64,000 nucleotides of DNA. Origin: Microplitis mediator (taxonomy: Eukaryota > Arthropoda > Insecta > Hymenoptera > Braconidae). Of this stretch, positions 24,501-34,500 are shown piece after piece. The notes under the pieces are model-generated. The model saw only the letters and a program-made list of their open reading frames with translations. It had not been told where the DNA came from and did no database searches. Made by a program: the position numbers and the translations under genes. Numbering within the stretch: position 1 is the stretch's first letter; every line of letters begins with the position of its first letter. The stretch covers positions 19,594,781-19,658,780 of the forward strand of contig NC_079977.1 of NCBI RefSeq assembly GCF_029852145.1, written 5' to 3'.

Positions 24501-26033
24501 AACGAATTCATGGCTCGCTTAGGAAATTTATTCAACTACAATTTGCTTCTTTTTGTTTCTCTGTACGTCAATCTGCTGCTGAGATATCAGCCTTCAAATG
24601 AAAAAGGATCCTTTTGTCTTTGATTATTGATATCTCAGCAAATAATGGCCGCACAGTAATTTAAAGGGCAGTTTGAGAAACTTGAATAAATTTCCTACAA
24701 GCTCCATTTTCGATTTTTTCAAAAAAAAAAATTTTTTCATTCTTGATATTCATTTGAAAAACCCTTAAAAAATGGCCATTTTCTGGTTTTTTAGTCGACT
24801 CATCGCTACTCTGCAAATATTGATAAAAAAAATAATGTTGCCAGGTAATTTTACAGCTTCATGTACCCCCAAAAACCCTGGAAATTTTCAGATTGATCCA
24901 TTGAACCGTTTGTCCGGGCCGATTGCTCAAAGTTTTACAAAACAATTAAAAGAACAAGTTTTGTTCCTTGATTTGTGTAATCATTACCAAAATGAAAAAA
25001 ATCAATTTTTTTCGGATTTTCTTTCATTTATGCGTTAGTTATTCATTAAATGTAAGGTAAAGAGAAAAAAAAAATTTTTTCTAAAAAACGAGATAAAACA
25101 AGAATTTTTTTACGTTTTATTCAGTTTTTTTTCTTTTTTTTCGTCTTCTTTACATCTGGTCAGATTCGCGTATATCTTGTAAGGTCTGACCAGACATAAC
25201 TATATCTGAACTATATACAACAATTAATATAATCTGATCTTACTTGTTGATCAAAAATCTACATGTAAAAATAAAAATTCAGTATAATCAGTGGCAGAGT
25301 AAAATTTCGTAAGTCAAAGGTAAAAAGTCGTAATGGCTCAAGATTACTTGATTTCGAGTTATTTTTAGAATAAACGACATGGCAATGTTCATACAAAAAT
25401 TCTTTCCGTGTGCGCAGAACAGTAATCAGTTCTATCTCTATCTTTCCGTGCCCTAGTGGATCCGAATTACGGTAAATACAGTGATTTACCGTAATTTACG
25501 TGCCTAGCAGAATTACCGTAAATTACGGTAATTTACCGTGAATTACGGCAATCTACGGTAAATTACGGCAATCTTCGGCAAATTACGGTAAATTTCCGTA
25601 ATTTACGGCAATTCTGCTAGGCGCCGTAAATTACGGTAAATTACGGTAAATCACTGTATTTACCGTAATTCGGATCCGCTAGGGTGTATATGGTTAGGCA
25701 AAATCATTTTTTCCCGGGTAATAACAATAAGAAACAATAATTACCTGAGCTTCTATCGGAAGTAATTTAATTATCGTGAAATTCAGAGCCAATGTATTCT
25801 CATTAGTTATGTAACCTTCAGGTTCTGTAAAATATTCCTTATTGTAAACCGGAAATACGATATCCTCGAAAACTATAGGAACGAATCCCTAAAAAATTAT
25901 ATTAAAGACAATATATTTACTGCGATAATAAGGAACAAAAGTAATTAGAATATTAAGTTGGCGTTATAATTAAATAAATTACCTGTATGCCAAACCATTG
26001 AGTGATAATAACTATAGCGATTGGGAATATCAT
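16934..26033 (-). CDS. Secreted DUF1091/ML-like protein, four exons, 164 aa
   Basis: Four short exons splice in frame, all phase 0. Exon 1 is 26033-25983 (17 codons, hydrophobic MIFPIAIVIITQW leader). Exon 2 is 25888-25745 (48 codons). Exon 3 is 23050-22892 (53 codons, GTAAGT donor). Exon 4 is 17074-16934 (46 codons plus TAA). AATAAA follows the stop (minus strand, 16861-16856). Exons 3-4 give HCPPEI-GTYGTEGYIFP and LPDDIPPNQYM. These fit the CP-x-G-x-Y and LPp-lP-GxY patterns of insect DUF1091 proteins (MD-2-related lipid-recognition-like, CheB relatives). The exon-phase pattern equals that of the gene at 31557-37933, transcribed divergently. Intron 3 spans 5.8 kb and holds a full TTAA transposon and several other elements. 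The gene structure is strong; the family call is moderate. Confidence 0.78.
17144..17940. mobile_element. GGTAACCATTACCATAATATTATGG theme-word element
   Basis: It starts CACGGAGAGAAATTTATGG after TA and is packed with inverted and direct copies of GGTTACCATAATATTATGG-like words. The right end is unclear. It may stop near 17940 or extend past the tRNA-like sequence at 18029-18102. A fragment of the same family, with the matching end CCATAAATTTCTCTACGTG, lies at 12300-12438. A foldback MITE is inserted at 17280-17646. Confidence 0.65.
17280..17646. mobile_element. Foldback MITE with TA duplication
   Basis: GGGTGAGCCAAAAAAACCAA on the left and its complement on the right, flanked by TA, delimit 367 bp. 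The arms (~160 bp each) pair almost perfectly, for example around the shared GGTGTCGGTAGCCAT segment. This is typical of Tc1/mariner-like foldback MITEs. It is nested in the preceding element. Confidence 0.85.
18029..18102 (-). repeat. tRNA-like sequence
   Basis: On the minus strand TAGCGTAGGGGGTAAAGC resembles a pol III A box and D-arm, and GGTTCGAATCTC is a good B box ~35 nt later. Acceptor-stem pairing is poor, so this is a tRNA-derived (SINE-like) relic rather than a functional tRNA gene. Confidence 0.6.
18180..20984 (+). mobile_element. Full-length TTAA-flanked DDE transposon (Kolobok/Mutator-like), copy 2
   Basis: TTAA is at 18180-18183 and 20981-20984, with inverted termini GGGGTTAGGGGTA(G/C)TCAG. 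It is 2.8 kb long, inserted into an (AAT)n tract inside intron 3 of the minus-strand DUF1091-like gene. A (TA)n microsatellite (18437-18502) lies in its 5' leader. Outside the deletion and microsatellite it is almost identical to copy 1, indicating recent activity of the family. Confidence 0.9.
18630..20383 (+). pseudogene. DDE transposase with one frameshift
   Basis: A 5' frame opens at ATG 18630 and a 3' frame continues to the TAA at 20381-20383. They meet at the A9 homopolymer near 19381-19389, where the frame shifts by one base; loss of one A there would explain it. Conceptually it is ~583 residues. A basic N-terminus and a CKKC...CNNC cluster precede the catalytic region. Presumed acidic residues lie in SGDGTW, IGDGDSKTY and NESFNQLVW. 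KECIGH supplies the C-x2-H motif shared by hAT, Kolobok and Mutator transposases. A homopolymer frameshift may be real or an assembly error; if the latter, this is an intact autonomous copy. Confidence 0.82.
21642..22417. mobile_element. Nested CCCGACTAGAATT-terminal element with tRNA-Gln-like core
   Basis: CCCGACTAGAATTTC on the left, GAAAAATTCTAGTCGGG on the right, AT/AT flanks. The theme near both ends is AGGATATCCTGACGAGGTCC. The centre (~21895-22210) holds a ~300 bp module with a tRNA-Gln-like sequence. The same module occurs inside the 31652-35812 element, which has other termini and another theme. Confidence 0.88.
22016..22088 (+). repeat. tRNA-Gln-like sequence
   Basis: TCAGCTCAGTGGATAGCA is an A box/D-arm and GGTTCGAGCCC a B box. 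Between them GGACTTTGAATC matches the anticodon arm of tRNA-Gln (TTG). Acceptor ends do not pair well, so it is a derived copy. It is a close relative of 35423-35492. Confidence 0.65.
23424..24126. mobile_element. CCCGTGTAAAAAAAATT-terminal element (GTTCCAAAAAAGTTCC theme)
   Basis: CCCGTGTAAAAAAAATTCG and its complement on the right, flanked by TA/TA, enclose ~700 bp. The interior is made of degenerate TTTTGGAACGTTTTTGGAAC and GTTCCAAAAA words. The terminal ~110 bp on each side form near-perfect inverted arms. No coding capacity. Confidence 0.88.
24240..25080. mobile_element. Diverged relative of the CACTAACGC element at 61630-62835
   Basis: Blocks such as CTTGAAATCTCTAGTTT, GAATAAATTTCCTA and AGCTTCATGTACCCC occur in the same order as in 61660-62400. 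The homologous region starts near AAAAAATTAAAGGAA. Terminal repeats are not preserved. Flanking ATATCTGGTCAGAT-type words (24140-24240, 25150-25230) suggest it landed in another small theme element. Confidence 0.6.
25451..25684. mobile_element. CCCTAGTGGATCC-terminal element (TTACGGTAAATTACGG theme)
   Basis: CCCTAGTGGATCCGAATTAC on the left and its counterpart ending GGATCCGCTAGGG on the right, flanked by TG/TG. The 234 bp are almost wholly TTACGGTAAATTACGG words, with a second inverted pair CCTAGCAGAATT/AATTCTGCTAGG inside. Confidence 0.88.
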
Positions 26034-26369
26034 ATTTTCGTGTTAGCTGTTATACCTTCAAATATTACGGTAGCTATGAGCCATATAATCGTAATCAGCT
26101 TTATATTGCATCGCATGAAAAATTTTGATTGGATCGGGAATTCCAAGTCAATGGTCACGTAAGCATACACTAAGCTATCATCACAAAATCAATTAAATAC
26201 AATGTAAAATTATTATATAAAAAAAAATACAAAGTAAATAATCAATGAATCAATCTTGCCTTAGAATCTGTGTGCAACCATAATTATATACTGAAGCGCA
26301 ACATTGTCACGAAATTTGAAACTTATCTAATATTTTACATAATCGAAAGGCAAATAATAATAATAATAT

Positions 26370-27130
26370 TAATGCCCACGGTGCATGTTGGGCGGCCAGC
26401 GAGGATTTTGTTTACCCCGTGGCACGCCGTGGGCAATGTAGGTCAGCCTTTCACCTGCTGACCTACCAATTGCGCAATAACCTTTGCATTAGGTTATAAT
26501 TCCCTAACGTAGAGTAAAACTGAGTTCAAGACGACTTTGAACCCAGAAGTGCTCTCCACAACCAGCCCTTCTCGGATGAGGACCACCCTGATTAAAACAA
26601 ATGATTAAAAAGTATTTAAAATGATTTGTTTTTTAATCATTTTAAATACTTTTTAATCCTTCAAATCATTTCTAATCCTGTCTCTTATGGACATTTAACG
26701 TGTGATATCATTTTTAATCATTTTGTTTAATCAGGGCACCCACTAGCTGGGCGGAACACCGAGGTTCCGAACGATGACGATCTTAGCGAACAACGGAATG
26801 CATTTAGGTGGATGGAGGAATTACGGGCTGTTCTCTTGATGTGCTATCATAACAGTGAACCGAAGTAGAGAGGCTAGATGCAAGCTCTCTGGAGCGATAT
26901 GCACCCTATTTATAGCCATTTTTCACAACATCTTCTCCGTGATTATGCCTCTCATCTCCGGTGAACACGAAGATCACTATTAACGAACAGACAGCTATAT
27001 CACCGTCTGTCATTTCCAGCACAGCTGCATCAGGAGAGACGCCATTCTTTCGAAGACGCTGACAATGATTTTGAGTACAATACCTGATGAGTACGTTTTC
27101 CATTTCTGTACTATACAAAGAATTTTTTCA
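26370..27130. other. GC-richer unidentified segment interrupted by a small element
   Basis: This stretch is visibly richer in G+C than its surroundings and is split at 26586-26736 by an element. Several frames are open for ~60-70 codons (for example 26906-27118 minus), but none shows a recognisable domain. GCCCACGG.../CCGTGGGC at 26373-26434 can form a hairpin. It may be a piece of an unknown transposon or a decayed gene. Confidence 0.3.
26586..26736. mobile_element. CCCTGATTAAA-terminal mini element
   Basis: CCCTGATTAAAAC on the left, GTTTAATCAGGG on the right, CA/CA flanks, 151 bp. The interior repeats AAATGATT/AATCATTT words. Confidence 0.85.
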
Positions 27131-27299
27131 TATCTGGAGGGCATGAATTAATATACTTTTCTACAATAAAACTCATTGCAGTTGTAAAAAAAGTCTTGGT
27201 AGCACCAGTTTTTGAGTCTGGAATATGAATACGATGAACTGAACCCTCTCGTGTTATGTCATTTGAATTTATATTCAGCAGCTCTTTCTTAAGAAGACA

Positions 27300-28480
27300 T
27301 CTACACGAAAAAACAGTTAACTTGAATCACGAAAAATATTCTTGATTTAAAAAATGTTTTAACTTTCCGTTAAGAAAATTGGAAATTTCCAAAAATTTGG
27401 GAAGTTATTGGTTTCGGTCTGATTTTCGGAAATCGAATTTCTAAGAGATCTTGACGTTTTAAGGTTCTAGGAAGCTATTCTGACTAATTTTAAGATGATA
27501 TCCGAGTGTATGTATTAAGACAAACCGCTTTTTCTCTTTGCGATTTTTACCAGCAGCTACCAGAATTCGCGGGTTAAACCCTGGCTTAGGCTGGTCTTTA
27601 CAAAATTTTTATTTTTGCTGGGACAGAGCAATGGGCTAGGATTCTTGCAAAGTGAGAACCCGCACTTATTCAAACCCGGCAACGTATGATGAAACCTATT
27701 AACCCACCTCACGGCTTATAAAATTATAGTTTATCCTCATCAATAGTCGAACTATTACTTATAACTTAATCAATTTTTTATTCTATTAAACTATTCAATA
27801 ATCTTACCAGTATTTTAGGATATAAATAGGATAAAAGGTGATAAAAAGTGTAAAGGATTTAATCAGAAAATGTGCAAGTTTATTGCCAATTATAATAAAG
27901 TTCAAGTACTTACAATAACGTTTCCGGAAGATACAAAAATCAGGATAGTCTTGGTATATACCGAATATAATATATCTCCACGCAAATACAGCACTGAATT
28001 TATTATCCGATGTTATATTATTTATAAGGCGAGAATATCGCCGGCAACGTACAGTAACAATGTATTTATTTAAATCTTATTTATAATAACTAATAACATA
28101 AGTAACTAATAAGAAATAATATTGCAAGGTAATTTGCCAGTAATGTATGAAATATGAATTTGTAAGTACAATTAACAGAATAGATACTGAATAATTAATA
28201 TAGAAACGTCTGTGCGCTAATTGATCCAGGATCGAAGTGATTGACCGAAACTTAAGAGTCTAGAGCCTGCCGGTAAGCTCCGTCTCCATCTCAGCCTTAC
28301 GGACATGCGTCGACGTAAAGACTAGTCATGTGACCACGGCACTATGACGTACAATTTCAGACGGCAACGAGACGGAAGAAAGCGGGAACCGCAAGGCTGA
28401 GAACGACGAAGACAATTCACATTGTCTCAGTATGTATGTATGTACGTACATATATAAATATCTGTATGCTCCAAGAGCTC
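27300..28480. other. No gene seen; repeat fragments and unique sequence
   Basis: 27300-27360 starts like the repeat at 58095 (ACAGTTAACTTGAATCA). 27359-27510 is a fragment of the TTAACTTCCCG family. 27540-28440 is mostly unique, including a GC-richer block (28230-28440) without a recognisable frame. Confidence 0.4.
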
Positions 28481-28484
28481 GAAA

Positions 28485-29838
28485 ATAATAAGAAGTTTTG
28501 AGGCTGGTCCGCAGGGTCTACTGGTAGACAGATTTTTTTGATCGATTCGGAAAAGAAAAATTTACTTGCACCAAGTAAACAATTATCATAAAATTTTTAT
28601 TTTGAATTAAAAATGTTATTCATTTGTCAACGTATTTTCACGCTTAAATCAAAAATTTTCGACTTGTTTCAAGAGTTTATATTACTTAAAGTAAGAGATA
28701 TTTTTTTTTTTTTCAAGATACATTATTTTTTTGTTGCAATATTGCATTTTTTGTTGAAAGAAATTAAAATTTCACGGAACAAGTACTATACGATTCCTCT
28801 TCAGTATCTTTCCCGAGTAGAATCCTGGCTAATGAAGATGAGTTTAGAGCCAGTCACTAGCTCAGCGTTACTAGCTAGCAGATTTAGCTAATAATGAGCT
28901 CACCGTTGGCCAATTTTTTTTTTCAAGAATATTTTTAGCTCACCGATATTTCGTGAGTGAACAATATTTATTATTTATAGATGGCGCTGTACAAGAATGA
29001 GATCTTGACCCACCATTGCCTTACAGCTGGCTCAAAGTAATTGGTTACAGATGCTGCTGTTTTTAAATAAAAAAATCAGAAGGCGTAAAAAAAAATTTTT
29101 TTCATGGTATTCTTATGGAAAATAGAAAAGTGTGATGAGGAACCTCTTAATGTTAATATTAAGAGCTCTAATTTTCACAGGGGTCTTTTTTTATTTAAAT
29201 GAAACTTTTGAACCTCTTTCCGAGAAAAAAAAATCTGTCTATCGGTTGACCCTGCGGGCCAGCCCTAAAACTTCACGCTGTTTTCGAGCTCCTTGAGCTC
29301 GAAAACGTTGTCGTGCATGCATTTTCGAGCTCTTCGAGCTCGAAAATACTTTTGTATGCCGTTCTTTTCGAAAAAAAGTTTTTTACCATTTTTTCTCCAA
29401 CGATATCTCTCAAACGAATGAACCGATTAAGAATGTTGAGGTTGCAATCGACGCGTTCTATCGAAGTCTAGAGCTGCCTAGATTTAGGAATTGATCGAAT
29501 CAGTCACTTCAAAGATAAGTGAAAAACTGTTTTCCTCCATTTCTTTTGCCAACGATATCTCCTGTACGCATTAACGGATTGAGATTACTGAGGTAACAAT
29601 CGACGTGCTTTATTGTGTTCCAGAGCTGATTAGATTTTGAAATCGATCGATCGAGCCGTTTCTGAAAAATTTGAAAAAAACTAAAAAAAAAAATTTTTTT
29701 TTGTATATCTTTAATATCTTATCGATCGATCTAAAAATTTCAGAAAAGTTGACGGCCAACAAACTCTTTCGATTGTTATCGCAACCATCTCAATCGGTCA
29801 ATTCATTAAAAAGATATGGAGAGCTTACATCCATACAT

Positions 29839-29889
<51 letters not shown>

Positions 29890-30050
29890 TACATACAAAT
29901 AATCGGACATCATCCTAAAAATAGTCAGAATAGCTTCCTAGGATCTCAAAACGTCGACATCTGAGGAAAATTCGATTTTCGAAAATCGGGGTGAAAACAA
30001 TAACTTCCCGAATTTTCAGAAAATCGTCGATTTTCTTAGCGGGAAGTTAA
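28485..30050. repeat. TTAACTTCCCG-family repeat with (CA)n
   Basis: The right end, CGGGAAGTTAA near 30040-30050, and text such as TAGCTTCCTAGGATCTCAAAACGTCGA recur in inverted form at 27359-27510 and 34207-34330, and in part at 51680-52510. Phrases like CGATATCTC...AACCGATT are repeated internally. A (CA)n run is at 29839-29886. 28540-28780 matches 58150-58400. Confidence 0.6.
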
Positions 30051-30060
30051 AATAGCTCAC

Positions 30061-30854
30061 TATTGGCAGGGAGCGTGACGAAAATGACATCTGATGGCTA
30101 CAAAAAGTCATGCTCGAGAATTATAAAAGATATATAAAATCAGTGTAAAAAATAAAAATTCGTTATAAAATCAAAATATAAAAATTTATAATGATATAAA
30201 TAAAAATGTGTAATTGTATTTTCGATAGAGAAAATTAAATTGAATATATTTCGATAAAAAAATGAAGTATAAAAAATTTTAATAAATAATAAACACTATT
30301 ATTTTAGAATAGAATAAGGTTAACCGATAAAATCAAAACAAATAATATATGACAATTACAATGATAATGGTTTAAAAAATAGTAGAATAGTCAATTGAGT
30401 TTTTTAACAAAATTGAAGAAAATAATTTTATTTTAATTCATGATAATTTGCTTGTAAATCGTAACTAAAAAAACATAATGTTTTTTTAACCTTCCGTTAC
30501 ACGCGCTTTCTCTAGTGTCTCACTCATATTCACGCCAACTCTATTAGCTTAAGTAGTGTTGTACAGGGAATCACCGTATAGCGCGAGTAACGAAGAGTTA
30601 AAAAATAATTTTTAGGCAATGATAAAAATCATTATCCAAACCGGATTTGAATCAATAAATTATAAAATATTGTTTTAACCTCAAACAATGAGCAAAGGCA
30701 AACATTAACGACACAATAACTATTATGAACTATTTTTAAACTTAATTTTCACGTGTTTAAATTCAAAGAGAGCATGATTTAACGAAATTGTATCCACAGC
30801 AAGCGCTGCGATCGTTTCAGTTGTCCCCACCATATACTATGCTCCCTGCCAATA
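30061..30854. mobile_element. TATTGGCAGGGAGC-terminal element
   Basis: TATTGGCAGGGAGC (30061-30074) and GCTCCCTGCCAATA (30841-30854) are perfect 14-bp inverted repeats around ~800 bp of AT-rich non-coding DNA. A segment starting CTTCCGTTACACGCGCTTTC (~30483) recurs near 47442. Confidence 0.7.
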
Positions 30855-30879
30855 AGCTAATAGCTGTCCATTATCTATT

Positions 30880-31060
30880 ATTTACAGATGGCGCTGTACG
30901 AGAATGAAATTCTGACTCATTATTACATCAGAGTTGGCTCGCAATAATTATTTATAGATGGCGCAGTTTTGAATTTAAAAGATGACTCACTGTAAACTCA
31001 TAGCTCGCCACGATTTATTATTTACGGATAGTGATATATAAAAATAATTCGCTGAATTGT
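30880..31060. repeat. Repeated GATGGCGC motif units
   Basis: ATTATTTACAGATGGCGCTGTA-like units recur (~30888, ~30950, with related text near 31017 and 28972), followed by AGAATGARATYYTGAC. No frame is open across them. Confidence 0.5.
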
Positions 31061-31556
31061 TATTGGTTCTTTACCAGATAATATTTGTTGTTCTACATAA
31101 CCAATTTATAATCAGGTTAATTAGCATAAACTATATAAAAACGATATATTAACCTAACCTCAAACAAGTATAGACAATGCTACATAAAAATATATTTGTA
31201 ACTCAATAGTATCTCATGGTTGTCCAACAAAAATTAATTACAGATATATCTGTACAAAAAATTATGATTTAGATTTTTCAAATCATTTCAAATCAGATTT
31301 TTAAATCAGGGATGTTGTTTTTTCAGTGTATAATAATAAACAATAAAATGATTCAACATCCTGTTTTCCTATTTCTTGATTCATTGATTAGATATATTAA
31401 TTACAAGTTAATTAATTTATATTTAGTATCGTACAACAATGTATCACAAGGGAAACTTTATATAATAGATTGAATTATTAGATATAAATAAAGCCGTGAG
31501 AAAAAAAAATCTATATTATTATTTGTTCATAAGTTTGAGTTACTTCTGTTAAAATC

Positions 31557-34500
31557 ATGATGCGTTTATTAATTCAATTATTATTGACTATTTTATCAGT
31601 CAATGCAGTATTTAAACCTGATGTAAGTTTTCATAAAGTTTAAATTAGATACTCTCTAAAACTAAATTAGTGAAAAGTCACTAATTGATAGTGAATATTC
31701 ACTATTCAAAAATGTCCAAAGTATACAACTAGAAATTAGTGAATATTCACAATAGTAATTAGTGAAAAATCACCACATCACTTATTAGTGAAATTTTCAC
31801 TAATTAAATATGTTGAAATTTTACAAATTGAAAAAGTCAATTTTTCACTAAATAAAAAAGTCAACTATTCATTAATCAAATATGCTAAAATTTCACTAAT
31901 TGAAAAGTCAATATTTGACTCATTCAATATGTATCAATTTTATTATTTGAAAAAGTCAAATTTTCACGAATCAAAACCGTAAAAATTTAATACTTACTAG
32001 CTGTGGTGCATAATGTAATTACTCGAAATCAGAAAAATAAATTATTGTTAAAGATTTTTTATTAAAAACCTTACATAATATTAGTATTATAATTAACTTG
32101 AAATTATCAAAGTACTTATTTTTAATGTCATTGAAATGAACCCGTATATGTAATAATAGATAAAATTATTATTGGGAGATATCAGAGTAAATTTTCTCGT
32201 ATAAATCATAAACAATTTTCATTCATTTGATGAAGTACAACCAATGTCATCATCACTAGCGTCATTTAAATCAATATTTATAATATTAACATGAACCGAT
32301 GATACAATACTATATGGCTTTACTTTCATGCCATAAACGTAAAAATCCATGAAATTGTAGAAATTACGGAGACTCTCAGGGTATTCTAAATTTAAGATAT
32401 AATATATCTTAAATAATAAATCAAAGCTTATTAATCGATTTCCTTCGTCTTTCATATTTATGAGCCATCCATCCCCGTTGATAAATGTATTTTGACGAGA
32501 TTGACCAATGACAGAGATCAAATAAGGCTAAACATTAGTTTTATTGTTAGCGCGAATGTTCTCTACATATTGTTTGAGATTAGTGCCTTCCTATAAATTA
32601 AAACAGAATTTGTATTATTACGATTATAATAAAATATTTAATATACCGTAGAACAAAAAATACCAACAGGTGCAAGTCTGAGCAGATATTTATTAGGAAA
32701 ATCTAGGCTTAAGGGCTCATTGTCCTCACTCTCCTCATCAACGAGCCTTTTTTTTCCTTTTCCCTTTCCTTTTCCTTTCCCTTTCCCTTTACCTTTTGGC
32801 GTTTTAACAGAGTTCGAAACAGGAAGCAACTCAATGAGAAGAAGTAAAGCTCGCAAATTATCTATAAGGATATACAGTAAAATATAAATACATAGTTATA
32901 AAACGCAATTTCAGCATACAAATTACTACATTATAAATTATTATCATTATTATTTATCAATATAATTTAATGACTGTACGGGGTATAAAATGATACTTAT
33001 AATGGATTAAAAATTTTTATTGTGATCCTGAAGTTAGCAGACAGTTCAAAATTATCCGATTTTTTTTAAACAATTCAAATTAAATTTTTAAAAAATCGAA
33101 AAATATCCACATGCAGAAAATTTGAGAAACTTTAGGTGCAGTTAAAAAAATTTTTCTTTTTATAATTTGTCGTTTTTAAAAATAATCAAAAAATTAGTAG
33201 ACGTCGGCTAACTTCAGTACCATTAATAGTTGCAATAATAATTATTATTGTTATCAATACAATCATAATCATTGCCATTGTCAAATAAACAATTGAGAAA
33301 AAATTTTGTTTTCAATTGATGTCAAATTAATGACTGAGTGCTATTTTGAATGTACTACAAAAAAATTTTATGGTACTGAAGTTAGCCGACGTCTAATAAT
33401 TTTTAAATTTTTTCAAAAATGACAAATCAAAAAAAAAAAAAAAATTTCAAAAATTGCACTCATGGTTATTTTAATTTTCTACATCTGTATATTTTTAGTT
33501 TTTTTTTTTTTAATTAAATTGTTCAAAAAAAAAAAATTCAAAAATTGCTAACTGTTTGCTAACTCCAGGATCATAAAAATTTTTCATCAACTAAGTTATC
33601 GTACTGACAATACAAATTTCTTTTTTACGATAAAAAATATTTTTTTTTTTACATTTAATTATTCATAACCTCAATCTATTGTCAGTTATAATTTTATCAA
33701 GACCGGTAATAACAGTATTATCAAATACGCAGAAAGCACATTAATAAATTACAACATATCTAATGCACATATAACATTCTATTTTATAATCTACTTACCG
33801 TAATAAATATACTTTAGTGTTCGTTTTTTTTCTTCAATAATTAATCGACGATTTTTTTTATAAACTCACTCACAAGAATAATTTATGAGATAACTAAAAT
33901 GGCGCCACAAGCAGTTACCATAGAAAGGGGGAAATCACAAGTTTATTAGTGAATCAAATTCAAAACCACAAATTTGGTAGTGAGTCTAAGAGTCACTATT
34001 TACAATTGTGAAAATTCCACTAATTAAGATGTAAAGTTTAGAGAATCACTAGATTATTAGTAGATCCAATTCAAAATCACTATTTTTTTAATGAATTTCC
34101 AACTCACTGGTTCAATTAGTGAAAATGTCACTAATTTGGTTTTAGAGCGTATCTATCAACCCATAAATTTAATTTTTATGTCCAGTTCAGATGCTGAACT
34201 TTATATTTTTAACTTCCCGCTAAGAAAAGTGAAAATTTTCAAAAATTCGGGAAGTTATTGGTTTCGGTCCGATTTGCAAAAACCGAATTTCTATCAGATT
34301 TTGACGTTTTGAGGTTCTAGGAAGCTATCCTGACTAATTTCACGATGATGTCCGAGTGTACGTATGTACGTACGTACGTATGTATGTATGTAAATATTCA
34401 TAACTCTTGAACGGATGAATCGATTTTGATCTTTGAGGTGTCATTCGACGCGGCTTGTTAATTTCTTAAAGCTGTAAAAATTTGAGCTTAATCGGTAGGG

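Noticed and set aside
32638..32856. Intact small lysine/glycine-rich protein gene
   Set aside because: It begins at a splice acceptor rather than a start and joins an exon with an in-frame stop; better read as part of a decayed spliced gene.
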